DNA from: Formosa haliotis
GTDB lineage: Bacteria > Bacteroidota > Bacteroidia > Flavobacteriales > Flavobacteriaceae
DNA: 64,000 nucleotides
Assembly: GCF_001685485.1 (NCBI RefSeq)
Contig: NZ_BDEL01000001.1
Location: 2,539,501-2,603,500 of the forward strand
Direction of reading: 5' to 3'
The stretch's first letter is position 1, and each line of letters starts with the position of its first letter. Below are positions 29,104-38,852 of the stretch, one piece after another. The notes below the pieces were generated by a model that searched no databases, was not told the origin of the DNA, and saw only the letters and a program-made list of their open reading frames with translations. Position numbers and translations under genes: made by a program.

Positions 29104-29595
29104 TTAGTTTAAAGTCGCTTTACCTAATAAAGAATCAACTAATTCTAGTTGTTTATTTTTGTCGGCTAATTCGCCACGTACTACTTTTTCTGCAATCTCT
29201 AAAGATAATTCTGCAACATGGTTTTTAAGTCCTACCATAGCAGCTTTCTTTTCGCTTTCAATAGCACTCTTAGCAGCCTCAATCATATTATGAGCTTGAG
29301 TTTGTGCTTCCTCTTTAGCGTCAGAAATAATTTTATTTTTAATATCTCTAGCATCTTTAAGCATTTCTTCGCGTTCTGCACGAGCTTCTTGTAAGATACG
29401 TTCGTTATCTGCTTTTAAATTTTGAATTTCTAAACGTGCTTGTTCAGCAGACAATAAAGCCTTGTTAATAGAATCTTCTCTCCCTTTTACGGCTCCTAAG
29501 ATAGGTTTCCAAGCGAATTTCTTTAATAAGATGAAGAATACAATAAAAATTGCCGTTGTCCAAAAAACTAAACTTTCCGGTGCTATTAAATTCAT
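29104..29595 (-). CDS. atpF: ATP synthase F0 b subunit
   Basis: A 163-residue stator subunit. One N-terminal membrane segment (LVFWTTAIFIVFFILLKKF) is followed by a long charged coiled coil (residues ~35-140) and a delta-binding end. It is preceded by a terminator-like hairpin that could lower its level relative to atpE. Confidence 0.95.
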   Translation of the reverse strand: MNLIAPESLVFWTTAIFIVFFILLKKFAWKPILGAVKGREDSINKALLSAEQARLEIQNLKADNERILQEARAEREEMLKDARDIKNKIISDAKEEAQTQAHNMIEAAKSAIESEKKAAMVGLKNHVAELSLEIAEKVVRGELADKNKQLELVDSLLGKATLN

Positions 29596-29635
29596 ATTAT
29601 ATATTGTTAAATAAAGTTGATTTTTGTTTTAAAAA

Positions 29636-29662
29636 CATCCTGCAACCAACCGTTACAGGATG
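29636..29662 (-). terminator. intra-operon attenuator hairpin between atpE and atpF
   Basis: Read on the minus strand, CATCCTG (29656-29662) pairs with CAGGATG (29636-29642) over seven base pairs across a 13-base loop, then TTTTTAAAAC. It begins 23 bases after the atpE stop. The short stem implies partial termination or 3' protection of the atpE transcript rather than a full stop. Confidence 0.45.
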
Positions 29663-29684
29663 CTTAGTTTTTCTTTTTCAAAAA

Positions 29685-29903
<219 letters not shown>

Positions 29904-29925
29904 TTAATAATTAAAAAACTCAATT

Positions 29926-31004
29926 TTAGTGATCTTCGGCTACAGCCTGACCAATGAATAATGCCGATAATAAGGTAAACACATACGCTTGTAATGCAGC
30001 AACTAATAATTCTAGAGCACTCATAAACAATACGAATAATCCAGAAACTGGTGCAATAGCAGGTGTTTTAAATATAAATATTAAAGACACTAAACTTAAA
30101 ATAATAATATGTCCAGCAGTAATGTTTGCGAATAAACGAATCATTAATGCGAATGGTTTTGTTAACATTCCAATAAATTCTATAGGAATCATAATTGGAT
30201 ATAATGCCTTTGGAACTGGTGGCATTAAAATGTGTTTCCAGTACGTTTTATTTCCATTTAAAGTAGTAACTATAAAGGTTATAAAAGCTAAAACAAACGT
30301 AAAGTAGATGTTTCCTGTTAAGTTAGAACTGAATGGGAAAAATGGAATTAAACCAATTAGGTTGTTAATCCATATAAAGAAAAATATGGTTAATAAATAT
30401 GGCATAAACTTAGCATATTTATGTTCACCAATATTTGGAATGGCAATATCGTCACGTACAAATGTAATTAGTGGCTCTATAAACCCAGCAAGACCTTTAG
30501 GCGCTTTATCATTTTTCTTATAAGAACGTGCTACAGCAGTAAATAATAAGAATAAAATTATGGCCGAAATAATCATTGAAAATACATTTTTCGTAATTGA
30601 AAAATCTAACGGACGCACATCAAAATTGAAAGCTCCTTTTGTATCGTCTGTTAATGTTGCGTACTTATCTGCGTAATATATAATTTCGTTATCACGAACA
30701 AAAGTCTGTCCGTTCTTCTCTACAAGGTGGTGTCCAGAGTTATCGTGATGAAATTCTTTTGAAGAAAAAATAGTTAATCCGTTATCTGTCCATAAAATAA
30801 CGGGTAAGTAAAATGAATACGCATGGCCATTATAATCGAACATATGAAATTCGTGAGAATCACCAATATGCCCATTAATTAAATCACTCGCATTAAACTC
30901 TTTCTCTTCACCATGTTCGTTGCCGTGTTGGGCGAAGCTAAAAAACGGAAGCACAGCTAAAATAACTGTTACTAAACATTTGATAGATTTTTTGCTATCA
31001 TCAT
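29926..31004 (-). CDS. atpB: ATP synthase F0 a subunit (5' end frameshifted)
   Basis: The proton-channel stator subunit. The essential arginine is in MIRLFANITAGHIIILSL, and there are five to six hydrophobic segments plus the long periplasmic N-terminal domain usual in Bacteroidota (HGNEHGEEKEFNASDLINGHIG). As written the frame can start only at a GTG at 30954 inside a signal peptide. Tandem ATGs at 31004 and 31001 are one frame off; one extra base in the T6 run at 30988-30993 joins them and gives MMIAKKSIKCLVTVILAV plus LPFFSFAQ, a full signal peptide, for 359 residues. The coordinates give the restored gene. Confidence 0.9.
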
Positions 31005-31129
31005 ACTTTTTAAATATAATTTACGGTCTCCAAAATTCGGTGCAAAAATACATTTTTAATTAACATTATAAAGTTAATAACTATTTTTTTTCGGTATAAA
31101 ACACCCATTTTTGAAGAATTTACATTTTT

Positions 31130-31519
31130 TCAAGGTTTTGGCGCTAACAGCCTAATTACGAAAACAGTCTCTAACAAGAGAAATATAAAATACGGGATAA
31201 AAAATGCCAAAACATCGCTTACGGGAGTTTCTACTGCATTTAAAATTAAAGGCAGCAGAAATATAACGGCAGCAAACATTTTTAAAAGTCCACAAGCCAT
31301 AAAAGCGAATCCTGTTTTGTCTGAAAAAACACTGTTAACATAGGCAACAAAAGAATAAACCGCAAGTGTTGCAAAAAAATGAAACACATAAATACCCCAA
31401 GTAGGTAATTGAAAGTCATAACTTTGCTGTAATTTTCCTACCAGAAGCGTTTGTAAAACATATAAAAGTAAAGTTAATGGCACTAAAACCATTAAGAACG
31501 AACGTAGTTGTTGCTTCAT
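31130..31519 (-). CDS. small membrane protein of the ATP synthase operon (possible DUF6168)
   Basis: A 129-residue protein with four hydrophobic segments (about residues 8-25, 42-62, 72-92 and 100-122) and short polar termini. It lies between the AtpZ-like gene and atpB, where many bacteria keep AtpI/AtpZ-type accessory proteins that help ring assembly or Mg2+/Ca2+ handling. The family resembles bacteroidete DUF6168 as I recall it. Function is inferred from position only. Confidence 0.6.
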   Translation of the reverse strand: MKQQLRSFLMVLVPLTLLLYVLQTLLVGKLQQSYDFQLPTWGIYVFHFFATLAVYSFVAYVNSVFSDKTGFAFMACGLLKMFAAVIFLLPLILNAVETPVSDVLAFFIPYFIFLLLETVFVIRLLAPKP

Positions 31520-31534
31520 TAAACTATAAGCTTT

Positions 31535-31759
31535 TTAATCTTTCTTATTCATGTTTGTTACCTGCTTAATAATTTGGTAAATGGCGCCAATAACACCAAT
31601 TAATGAAAAAATTACCGTGTAAGCACTGTATTGGTTAGGAAACTTGCCATCTAACCACACACCTATAAACGTTAACACTCCAATTATGGCAATCATTTGA
31701 AATGCCATACCAGAAAATTTAATATAATTATTAAGCTGTTTTTTCTGTTGTTCTTTCAT
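31535..31759 (-). CDS. AtpZ/AtpI family protein
   Basis: A 74-residue protein with two membrane helices (GMAFQMIAIIGVLTFIGVWL and SAYTVIFSLIGVIGAIYQI) separated by a short LDGKFPN loop, the AtpZ hairpin layout. It is an accessory protein of F0 assembly or cation transport for the synthase. Its start lies inside the bactofilin gene (29-base overlap), so translation is coupled to it. Confidence 0.8.
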   Translation of the reverse strand: MKEQQKKQLNNYIKFSGMAFQMIAIIGVLTFIGVWLDGKFPNQYSAYTVIFSLIGVIGAIYQIIKQVTNMNKKD

Positions 31760-32138
31760 GTTTAATAGATTTTACTGCACTTTTCATAACACAAGTTACA
31801 TCAAAGCTTGCACCCGGTTCTACAGCTAATTTACCTACAACAACTTCGCCTTGAATTTCGGCAGTGGCTTTTAAGGTTAAGGTACCAGACAGGTTTAATT
31901 TTCCTGAAAATTTACCTTCAAAATAAGCATCTGCACCTTCTAAAGTACCATTAATAAATCCTGTTTTACCAACAACAACTTTACCAGGTGTTTTTAAATT
32001 TCCTTCTATAATACCATCTATTCTAAATCCGCCTTCACTACTTAAATCACCTACTATTTTGGTGCCTTGGGCAATAATGTTTTGGTTTGAAGACGTTTCT
32101 ACTGTTTGCTGTTTTTCTTTTTTGCTATCGTTAAACAT
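31731..32138 (-). CDS. bactofilin (polymer-forming cytoskeletal protein)
   Basis: A 135-residue protein with the DUF583 beta-helix core (residues ~22-110): QGTKIVGDLSSEGGFRID, then GNLKTPGKVVVGKTGFING and GKLNLSGTLTLKATAEIQGEV, short hydrophobic turns repeated every ~18 residues. Disordered, charged ends flank the core. Bactofilins self-assemble into filaments that localise wall enzymes and shape the cell. It is flanked by porW and the ATP synthase genes. No peptidase partner is nearby. Confidence 0.92.
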   Translation of the reverse strand: MFNDSKKEKQQTVETSSNQNIIAQGTKIVGDLSSEGGFRIDGIIEGNLKTPGKVVVGKTGFINGTLEGADAYFEGKFSGKLNLSGTLTLKATAEIQGEVVVGKLAVEPGASFDVTCVMKSAVKSIKHERTTEKTA

Positions 32139-32159
32139 AGTTAATAAATTTGGGAGTTT

Positions 32160-34727
32160 TTATTGAGTTTGATTTAAATATGAATCTAAGTTTTTATGTA
32201 TTTGTAGTACTTGATAATTAGCAGACGACATAACAAAGTAGGTTTTTTTAATTCTGTTTTTATCGTTCTTTTTAAACAAGTCTTTAAAGCCTTCTGCAAC
32301 TACTAGGTTTGAAAAACCATGCACTACTACAAACGTAATGGTTGGCGAATATAAATCTTTAGAAGACGATAATTCGTAATATTTTACTTTCTCTAATTGT
32401 TTATCTAATTTTTCTACAAAAAGTGCAATGTCTTTATCGGATGTGTTTTCAAACTGAAAAATAACATTAAAACGCTTTCCTTCTTCATTGTCTGCAAAGG
32501 TATCGTTTTCTAAATTAGGCAACACATTTCTAGTTAATTCTTCGGCACGCTGTCCTTCTGGAAGATTAGGATACGTTAAGGCTACATCGTTTAAAGCTTT
32601 GCTATACGCTTCAAAACCATATAATCTACCAATAGCTGTCGCTTTTAGCAAATCGAATTTCGCTACAATATCGTCGCCTTCAAAATTGTGAATATTTTCC
32701 TCGCAAAGTGCAATTACCTCAGCATAATTTTGAGAGTCAAATAATTCGTGTACAATTTTATAAGTATTCTCCGGACTGTTTAAATCTTCTGCTACAGCCT
32801 GATCTGGATTACTTAAAATTTCGGCATAACGCGAATCGGAATGATTGGTAATAATGTCGGTTTTAAGAATTTCGGCTTCACCGCGTTGCCCTAACAATTC
32901 GTAATCTTTATATAAATTATATTTTGCAGGAACAATTAATCGGTCTTCCGGATTATTATTTAAAAGTGCTTGTAATTTGGTTTTAGACAACTCGTAATCG
33001 CTAAATTTTTCCTTGTAAATTACGCCCAATTGAAAATAGGCATAATTACGTTCTTTAGCGATACTGTCTATAATTTTTTCGTCGGTAGGAATTTGATCGA
33101 TATAGAATTGAGTTTGATAGATATCGGCATCTAAATCGACACCCGCAACTGCAGCAGCCCCTATAGGCGCATTAGAAGCTGAAAAATTCATGTTAGACCA
33201 ACGCCAATTATCTTCATTTTTTCTATCGCCCCAATTTTTAATAAATTCATTTTTACCATAAGCGGCCGTTGTGGTATTATAAAAATAAAATGTGCTTGCA
33301 TTTTTAGCGGCATTACCTCGATCTTGAAACGCCGGACTTTTAGTATCGACGTTAAAATCGTTATTAGAACTTAGCATTTCTTGAGTACGTAACTCAGCTT
33401 CTTGGCGCTGACGTTCTAACTCGGCTTGAAGTCTTAATTTTTCGGTATAGGCTTCAAAATATGCTAATCTGTCGGCCTCGGGTAAGTTTACTAAATGTAA
33501 AATACTATCATCTACTTTAGCAATTTCTTCATAATAAATAACATCGACTAAATTATCGCGTTCACGCTTTATAGTCCTGTATGGTTTAGAGTCTACCTTA
33601 AGATTTGTAAGCGTACTATCGTAATAAGCGCCAGCAGTTTTATACTCGGCATTATCAAAACTTAAATCGCCTAAAATCTCGTAGTTTCTAGCGTTTAATT
33701 GCTTATCGTCTTGTTGGGTACGCAACGATTTATTGTAATAAGCCACTCCTAAAGAGTCGTTATTTGTGGCCAAATAAAACTCTCCTACTTGATGATAAAT
33801 CCGACCTAAATACGGGCGATTTTCTCGATCTTCTTCCAGCTCTGCTAAAGTTTCAGAAAACACAAGTTTATCACCCGTTTCGTAATCGAAATTCTTGGCT
33901 TTTTCTACATAAGCACCGATATAATAGTCTCTCGGAATTTTTCGATGCATCTCTATAATACGATCGAAAGTAACATTGGCACTATCTTTATACCCCAAAC
34001 TATTATAAAGCTGTCCCTTTATAAATAAATACCGACCGCGTTCCTCGTGTTTAGGTGTAGCATCTGCAGCAATTTCTAAATAGGTAATGGCGGTATCTAC
34101 AACTTTAGTATTTAAATACGCTTGTGCTAAGGTAGATGTAGCATCTGCTAACTCTTGTCCGTGTAGATTTTCAAGTCTAAGTAAGCGCTTTAAATTTTTA
34201 ATAGCCAATTCATCGTTATCTAAACGCATATTGGTTTTTTCCCGCCATACACGAGCCACATTAATTTTATCGCTTAACGGATATTTGTAAAGAATATAGT
34301 TTAAAGCTTCTAAAGCTGGCACAAAGCGTTGGTCGAAATATCTGGCTTTACCCAATAGCAAATAAGCCTCGTCCATTTTAGGGTTTTTCTCTTTCCCTTT
34401 AATGTTCATGGAGTGTTTCTGAATGGCTTTTACAGCTTTCTCCTCGGCTCTTGCAAAATTTTCGTTTTTAGATTGCCCTGGCAGCATAACATCTTCGGTA
34501 AAATCTAGACGTTCTACCGGAAGGATCTCCCAATAATTATCGCGATACTCTTCATTAAGGCGTTCACGGCCTTCCTCTAAAGCAATGTTACCATTATAAA
34601 GTGTGTTATATTCTGTCGTTATTGCATGATAATTTCTACTTATAAATTTGTCCTTTTTTCTAGAACAGTTTACGAATATAAATGCAGAAACACATGCTAT
34701 AAAAATAACCTTAAAAGATGTCTTCAA
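32160..34727 (-). CDS. porW: T9SS/gliding lipoprotein PorW (SprE)
   Basis: An 855-residue periplasmic lipoprotein with lipobox FVNCSRKK and many TPR-like helical repeats (residues ~100-420 and ~560-760). The N-terminus SRNYHAITTEYNTLYNGNIAL and WEILPVERLDFTEDVMLPGQ match SprE of Flavobacterium johnsoniae/PorW of Porphyromonas gingivalis as I know them, components needed for type IX secretion and gliding. No other T9SS gene is in the window. The start codon is TTG at 34727: an in-frame stop lies upstream and no ATG is available, so this start is unusual. The gene opens the bactofilin-atp series. Confidence 0.85.
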   Translation of the reverse strand: MKTSFKVIFIACVSAFIFVNCSRKKDKFISRNYHAITTEYNTLYNGNIALEEGRERLNEEYRDNYWEILPVERLDFTEDVMLPGQSKNENFARAEEKAVKAIQKHSMNIKGKEKNPKMDEAYLLLGKARYFDQRFVPALEALNYILYKYPLSDKINVARVWREKTNMRLDNDELAIKNLKRLLRLENLHGQELADATSTLAQAYLNTKVVDTAITYLEIAADATPKHEERGRYLFIKGQLYNSLGYKDSANVTFDRIIEMHRKIPRDYYIGAYVEKAKNFDYETGDKLVFSETLAELEEDRENRPYLGRIYHQVGEFYLATNNDSLGVAYYNKSLRTQQDDKQLNARNYEILGDLSFDNAEYKTAGAYYDSTLTNLKVDSKPYRTIKRERDNLVDVIYYEEIAKVDDSILHLVNLPEADRLAYFEAYTEKLRLQAELERQRQEAELRTQEMLSSNNDFNVDTKSPAFQDRGNAAKNASTFYFYNTTTAAYGKNEFIKNWGDRKNEDNWRWSNMNFSASNAPIGAAAVAGVDLDADIYQTQFYIDQIPTDEKIIDSIAKERNYAYFQLGVIYKEKFSDYELSKTKLQALLNNNPEDRLIVPAKYNLYKDYELLGQRGEAEILKTDIITNHSDSRYAEILSNPDQAVAEDLNSPENTYKIVHELFDSQNYAEVIALCEENIHNFEGDDIVAKFDLLKATAIGRLYGFEAYSKALNDVALTYPNLPEGQRAEELTRNVLPNLENDTFADNEEGKRFNVIFQFENTSDKDIALFVEKLDKQLEKVKYYELSSSKDLYSPTITFVVVHGFSNLVVAEGFKDLFKKNDKNRIKKTYFVMSSANYQVLQIHKNLDSYLNQTQ

Positions 34728-34833
34728 CGTTGGGATATTTATTCTAATAAATAACTATAAACTCTCGCTATTATTATGCTAATGCGTAAAAATAAGCATC
34801 TTTTTTAATTAACCTATAAAAATGGAATGAGTT

Positions 34834-35541
34834 TTAGATTTCTACAGTACCAGCAAAATAAGATTCTAAAGTTTTAAGTGTCTCACTACTAGTAACCATA
34901 TCTTTAACAATTTCGCCCTTTTCTAGTAACACAATACGCTCGCAAACATCGGTTACATGCATTAAATCATGACTCGAAACAAGTACGGTAACCCCATTTT
35001 GTTCGGCTAAATCTTTAATAATTTTTTTAAGTTTAATTTGTGTTGTAGGATCTAGATTTGCAAAAGGCTCGTCTAGAATAATAACTTCTGGATTTCCTAT
35101 TAAAGCACCTACAATCCCTGCTTTTTTCTGATTTCCTTTACTTAAATCTCTTAGGTATTTCTTTTGATTTAAGATTTCACCGTGAAAAAAATCTTCAAAC
35201 TGACTAACATGCGCATCAACATCTGCTTTAGATTGTCCGCGTAAATCACCAATAAAATAAAAATATTCTTCGGCAGTTAAATATCCTATTAAAAAGGTTT
35301 CATCTATAAAGGCTGAAGTAAACGGTTTCCAAGCTTCGCTTTCGTTTACTAAAACATCGTTATTATTAATAAATCCTGTAGTTGGGGGAATTAAATCTAA
35401 TAATAAACTAAAATACGTGGTTTTACCCGCGCCGTTATTACCTACTAATCCTAAACTTTGTCCTTTCGGAATTTCTAAATGATTTATATTAAGTACTGTC
35501 GTGCCGTTATATTTTTTGGTAAGTTGCTCTGTGATTATCAT
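34834..35541 (-). CDS. ABC exporter ATP-binding protein (PadR operon)
   Basis: A 235-residue nucleotide-binding domain with Walker A LVGNNGAGKTTYF, signature LRDLSKGNQKK (LSKGN for LSGGQ), Walker B EVIILDEPFANLDP and H-loop VLVSSHDLMHV. This is the CcmA/NatA-like subclass that pairs with separate membrane proteins. The partner is the DUF5687-like gene 20 bases upstream. The last gene of a five-gene operon headed by a PadR regulator; substrate unknown, possibly a membrane-active peptide or drug. Confidence 0.9.
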   Translation of the reverse strand: MIITEQLTKKYNGTTVLNINHLEIPKGQSLGLVGNNGAGKTTYFSLLLDLIPPTTGFINNNDVLVNESEAWKPFTSAFIDETFLIGYLTAEEYFYFIGDLRGQSKADVDAHVSQFEDFFHGEILNQKKYLRDLSKGNQKKAGIVGALIGNPEVIILDEPFANLDPTTQIKLKKIIKDLAEQNGVTVLVSSHDLMHVTDVCERIVLLEKGEIVKDMVTSSETLKTLESYFAGTVEI

Positions 35542-35561
35542 AAGGGTTGTAATTTAATCTA

Positions 35562-37034
35562 TTAGTGTTTTTCTGAATATGCCTGAATGGTTTTATACTT
35601 TCCTTTTTGGTAAATCTTATCTATTTGTATTAAGAAGAACGGTCTAAAAAGAATTCCGATTACACCACTTAAACTAAGCACTAAAAGGCCAGCATTGAAG
35701 TTTATTAATTTATAAGGCACATAAAATAATAACATGGGTAACACAAATTTTGGGATGGCGATTAACATTTGTACCGGATTAAAACCTTGGGTATTACTAA
35801 AGGCTTTTGCTTTTACATTTAACTCGATAGGCATTCTATTTAAAGCACCCCCAAACAAAGTTATATACGAATTTAAGCCCACGTTAAATAAGGCTCCGGC
35901 TATAATCATTCCAAATATTTTCCAGCCAAAATACAAATAAGGCGTACTAAGCACGAACGAAATTAAAACGGCCACAGACAGTAAATACCACTTAGATTCT
36001 AAATAGGTTTTATACTGAATATTCTGACTCATTAAAAACTTATAATATTCACTATCCCAAGACGGGATTAATTGCCCAAACGACATTAAAAAACCGCCAG
36101 TTACAAACATAGCCGCAAAAGCCAAGATGGCCGGTTTGTCTTGGTATGCCGAATTGGTAAAGAAAATAACCCCATAAAATAAAAACATAAACGACATCAT
36201 AACCACCTGTTTAGGTCGTTTATTTCTCCAAATAAGTTTAATATCGTTTTTTAAGAAAGGTGCCATCGTACCAAAACGATCGACCCACGATAAATCTGCA
36301 GCTTGTACTTCCTTAACTTTTTTAGACACTACATTATCTAGGTAAAAGCCTTTTCTAATAAAATTATAATTTAAAAGATACAACCCTATGCTAGCCAAAA
36401 GCGGAATAATTACCAATAAAGGCTGCGCATACAAGGTATTTAACGCTGCACCAATAGGTTCTGAAATTTTAAAAATTCCATAAAATTCCAATCCGATAAA
36501 CAGTAACAGCACAGCTACAACAACATAAAAGATGGTGTTATTTTTATTGATTAAAAAATTTATAAAATTGTTACAATAAGTTATGCATACCAATCCTAAA
36601 AGCCAAGGAATTACATGAGATGCAGGATACCCATTAATTATAAGAACCACCGAAAAAGGGATAAACATAATGAGTGGTAACATATTAAAAAACGAAAACA
36701 AGGTTTTACCTAATAAGAAATGAATAACTTTACTACGCTTTATAGGCAAAAGCATTAATGGTTTTACATTTATTACCGGAAGTTGTTGCATAAAAAACCG
36801 GAATACCAAGTCGAAAAGAAACCAATAAATAAGGTAATTATTTACAATCACTAACGGATCGGCTTCTGGCATATTCTTTTTAATTATATAATAAACTCCG
36901 ACTCCTACAGACAAGGCAATGGCGGAAAAATACAAGACGACTAGCGCCAACATAATTTTAATAAATACGCTTTTTTTAAAGTAAGCTGCCCTAGTAAATT
37001 GCTTCCATTCTAGGGATAAAAAGTGTTTAATCAT
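35562..37034 (-). CDS. ABC transporter membrane subunit (DUF5687 family)
   Basis: A 490-residue membrane protein with about ten hydrophobic segments, starting MIKHFLSLEWKQFTRAAYFKKS, the start I know from bacteroidete DUF5687 ABC permeases. The middle holds a cytoplasmic stretch (KKVKEVQAADLSWVDRFG) before a second membrane block. It would form the translocation path for the ATPase encoded 20 bases downstream. Confidence 0.82.
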   Translation of the reverse strand: MIKHFLSLEWKQFTRAAYFKKSVFIKIMLALVVLYFSAIALSVGVGVYYIIKKNMPEADPLVIVNNYLIYWFLFDLVFRFFMQQLPVINVKPLMLLPIKRSKVIHFLLGKTLFSFFNMLPLIMFIPFSVVLIINGYPASHVIPWLLGLVCITYCNNFINFLINKNNTIFYVVVAVLLLFIGLEFYGIFKISEPIGAALNTLYAQPLLVIIPLLASIGLYLLNYNFIRKGFYLDNVVSKKVKEVQAADLSWVDRFGTMAPFLKNDIKLIWRNKRPKQVVMMSFMFLFYGVIFFTNSAYQDKPAILAFAAMFVTGGFLMSFGQLIPSWDSEYYKFLMSQNIQYKTYLESKWYLLSVAVLISFVLSTPYLYFGWKIFGMIIAGALFNVGLNSYITLFGGALNRMPIELNVKAKAFSNTQGFNPVQMLIAIPKFVLPMLLFYVPYKLINFNAGLLVLSLSGVIGILFRPFFLIQIDKIYQKGKYKTIQAYSEKH

Positions 37035-37086
37035 AGCGATGGGTGGTTGGTTAATTTAAATATTGGTAGGTTTCTAGTTAAAAAAG

Positions 37087-37779
37087 TTACACAAAATATC
37101 TTTTATATTCTGCTTTTAAATACTTGGTTATATTTTTAGGCACAACTACAAGTAAGATATAGCTTAGAATACCAAAACTAACTAAAACTAAGCAAAGTAG
37201 CGCAAATTTTATAGGTTCTAAACTAACATTCTCTGGGGTTATTCTTGGAATAATTTGAATAAAAACACCAACTACACCACACATACCACCTAATTGCAAT
37301 AACACGTCTTGATATAACCACTTTTTGCCTGTGGTTTTCTGCTCTTCTTTTATAGACTTATTAATTTGAGTTAATTTAACAATAACAACACTAAAGAAAA
37401 CAACAAACATAAATACTAAAGTATAATCTAAATACGGTGTGTATTTTAATATTGCGTAGGTTATACAGTATATGCTTAGTGTAAGTAGAAGTTTAGGAAG
37501 GGTAAAAAAGCTTTTAAAAATATCCCAAACAGATTTCCAATAATGTTTAGTTAGTGCCACTAAACGTGCTTCTACAACATCTTGAAATCCAAAAATTCCA
37601 AACTTTTTAAAAGCAATATCTAAAGTAGCATCAAAGGATAATTCTGGAGCTGTTTGCCACTGTAACTCTATATCGTTTGCTAGATGATCGACCAATTCTG
37701 TTTGCACGTCGTAATGATACACAAAATGAGCTCTTGTAAACTGATAAAGCTTTTCTATTTGCTCTGCCGATAACTTCAT
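37087..37779 (-). CDS. membrane protein of PadR operon, HAAS-like N-terminus (second copy)
   Basis: A 230-residue protein. Residues ~1-60 are soluble and helical (SAEQIEKLYQFTRAHFVYHYDVQTELVDHLANDI), resembling the start of its upstream neighbour and the short helical domain (HAAS/DUF1700 type) found next to PadR regulators. Four hydrophobic segments follow (~90-225), with a basic C-terminus. It starts one base after the upstream gene ends, so they are translated together. It may sense stress or form part of the exporter; function is unknown. Confidence 0.65.
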   Translation of the reverse strand: MKLSAEQIEKLYQFTRAHFVYHYDVQTELVDHLANDIELQWQTAPELSFDATLDIAFKKFGIFGFQDVVEARLVALTKHYWKSVWDIFKSFFTLPKLLLTLSIYCITYAILKYTPYLDYTLVFMFVVFFSVVIVKLTQINKSIKEEQKTTGKKWLYQDVLLQLGGMCGVVGVFIQIIPRITPENVSLEPIKFALLCLVLVSFGILSYILLVVVPKNITKYLKAEYKRYFV

Positions 37780-37780
37780 A

Positions 37781-38401
37781 TTAATTAAACTGTTTTACAA
37801 TTTGTTGGTGCTTCTTTAAAAACACAATAGAACAATAAAGAAGAATAGACATATTAAACAAAAGCCATAATGAGGTATACAAACCTTTATAAACAACTAA
37901 TATAAATACGGGAAAAGCAATAACACTCCATATTTGGGTTTTAGCAATAAAACTATAAACAGTCTTTTTACTAGACGTTCTTATTTTATTAAACGTAATA
38001 AATGAAATAATTGAAAACAGAACCATAATTCCAATAATAACACACTTTAAGAACGTAGATATTCCGACTTCTGTATTTAGAAAAGGAAGAAGAAGGAAGG
38101 ATAACTTGTAGATTATAAAATACTTTAAATATATTTTTTTTGCTTTATCAAGAATGAGTTTTGGTGCAGAAAACGATAGTCCAAACAGCAAACTACTGCT
38201 ATAATTAAAATGAGCATTCCATTGCTTAGTAACCTGAAGAAAAGCAGACTCGAAGTCAACACAAGAATTATTAATTTCCTCTTCTATTTGAAGTATTAAA
38301 TGATCTAAAATTTCGAATCTTAAATCAACATAAACAATCCCTTTAGCATCAAGATATCTTTCTATCTGCTTTATTTCATTTGTTGCTAATTTCATATTCA
38401 T
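37781..38401 (-). CDS. membrane protein of PadR operon, HAAS-like N-terminus (first copy)
   Basis: A 206-residue protein. The N-terminal ~75 residues (LATNEIKQIERYLDAKGIVY, then FEILDHLILQIEEEI) share the pattern E-I-x-x-[IL]-x-x-[YF] ... DHL with the next gene, pointing to an ancient tandem duplication with strong divergence. About four hydrophobic segments follow. Its ATG overlaps the PadR stop (ATGA), so translation is coupled. No family I can name with confidence. Confidence 0.65.
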   Translation of the reverse strand: MNMKLATNEIKQIERYLDAKGIVYVDLRFEILDHLILQIEEEINNSCVDFESAFLQVTKQWNAHFNYSSSLLFGLSFSAPKLILDKAKKIYLKYFIIYKLSFLLLPFLNTEVGISTFLKCVIIGIMVLFSIISFITFNKIRTSSKKTVYSFIAKTQIWSVIAFPVFILVVYKGLYTSLWLLFNMSILLYCSIVFLKKHQQIVKQFN

Positions 38402-38736
38402 TCTAGACTAAATTTAGGATTAACTAAGGTCTTCATTGTTTCTATATACCGCTCCAATTCCGATAATTTATGAGCTGTTTCTTTTGTTCCTTGCTCGGTT
38501 AACTTATAATATTTCCGAAGCCGATTATCAACCTTTACAACCTCAACATCCAGAAATCCGTCGGCTTCCAATTTATGCAAAGCTGGATATAAAGCACCCT
38601 CGGTAATCGCCAATTCACCAGCTGTTAACGCCTTTACTTTTTGCGTAATTTCGTAACCATACATTTTATCTGTTTCGTTTAACAATTTTAAAATTATAGT
38701 CGTTAAACTCCCTTTATAAAGTTTTGAATTTCCCAT
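38398..38736 (-). CDS. PadR family transcriptional regulator
   Basis: 112 residues from the ATG at 38736; an open extension to 38772 is AT-rich and hydrophobic and is unlikely to be coding. The winged helix is clear: GSLTTIILKLLNETDKMYGYEITQKVKALTAGELAITEGALYPALHKLEADGFL, then RKYYKLTEQG. PadR proteins repress efflux or envelope genes and are relieved by small ligands. It heads a five-gene operon with overlapping starts and probably controls its own promoter in 38737-38852. Confidence 0.92.
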   Translation of the reverse strand: MGNSKLYKGSLTTIILKLLNETDKMYGYEITQKVKALTAGELAITEGALYPALHKLEADGFLDVEVVKVDNRLRKYYKLTEQGTKETAHKLSELERYIETMKTLVNPKFSLE

Positions 38737-38852
38737 AGTACTGATAAATATAAATAAAAAATAAACATACATAAGAATCTGATGTATTATTTTTTTAAGG
38801 AATTATAATTATAAACCTTTTGGCTTCACTATTTTTGCAAAAAAGATTACCC

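Noticed and set aside
29954..30523. Two adjacent plus-strand frames of 117 and 71 codons
   Set aside because: Both are complementary to the membrane helices of atpB; the composition reflects the reverse reading of that gene.
38820..38852. Longer N-terminus for the PaaE-like protein, from a TTG
   Set aside because: The region contains a good -7 promoter box and lacks similarity to the family; the ATG at 38853 fits.
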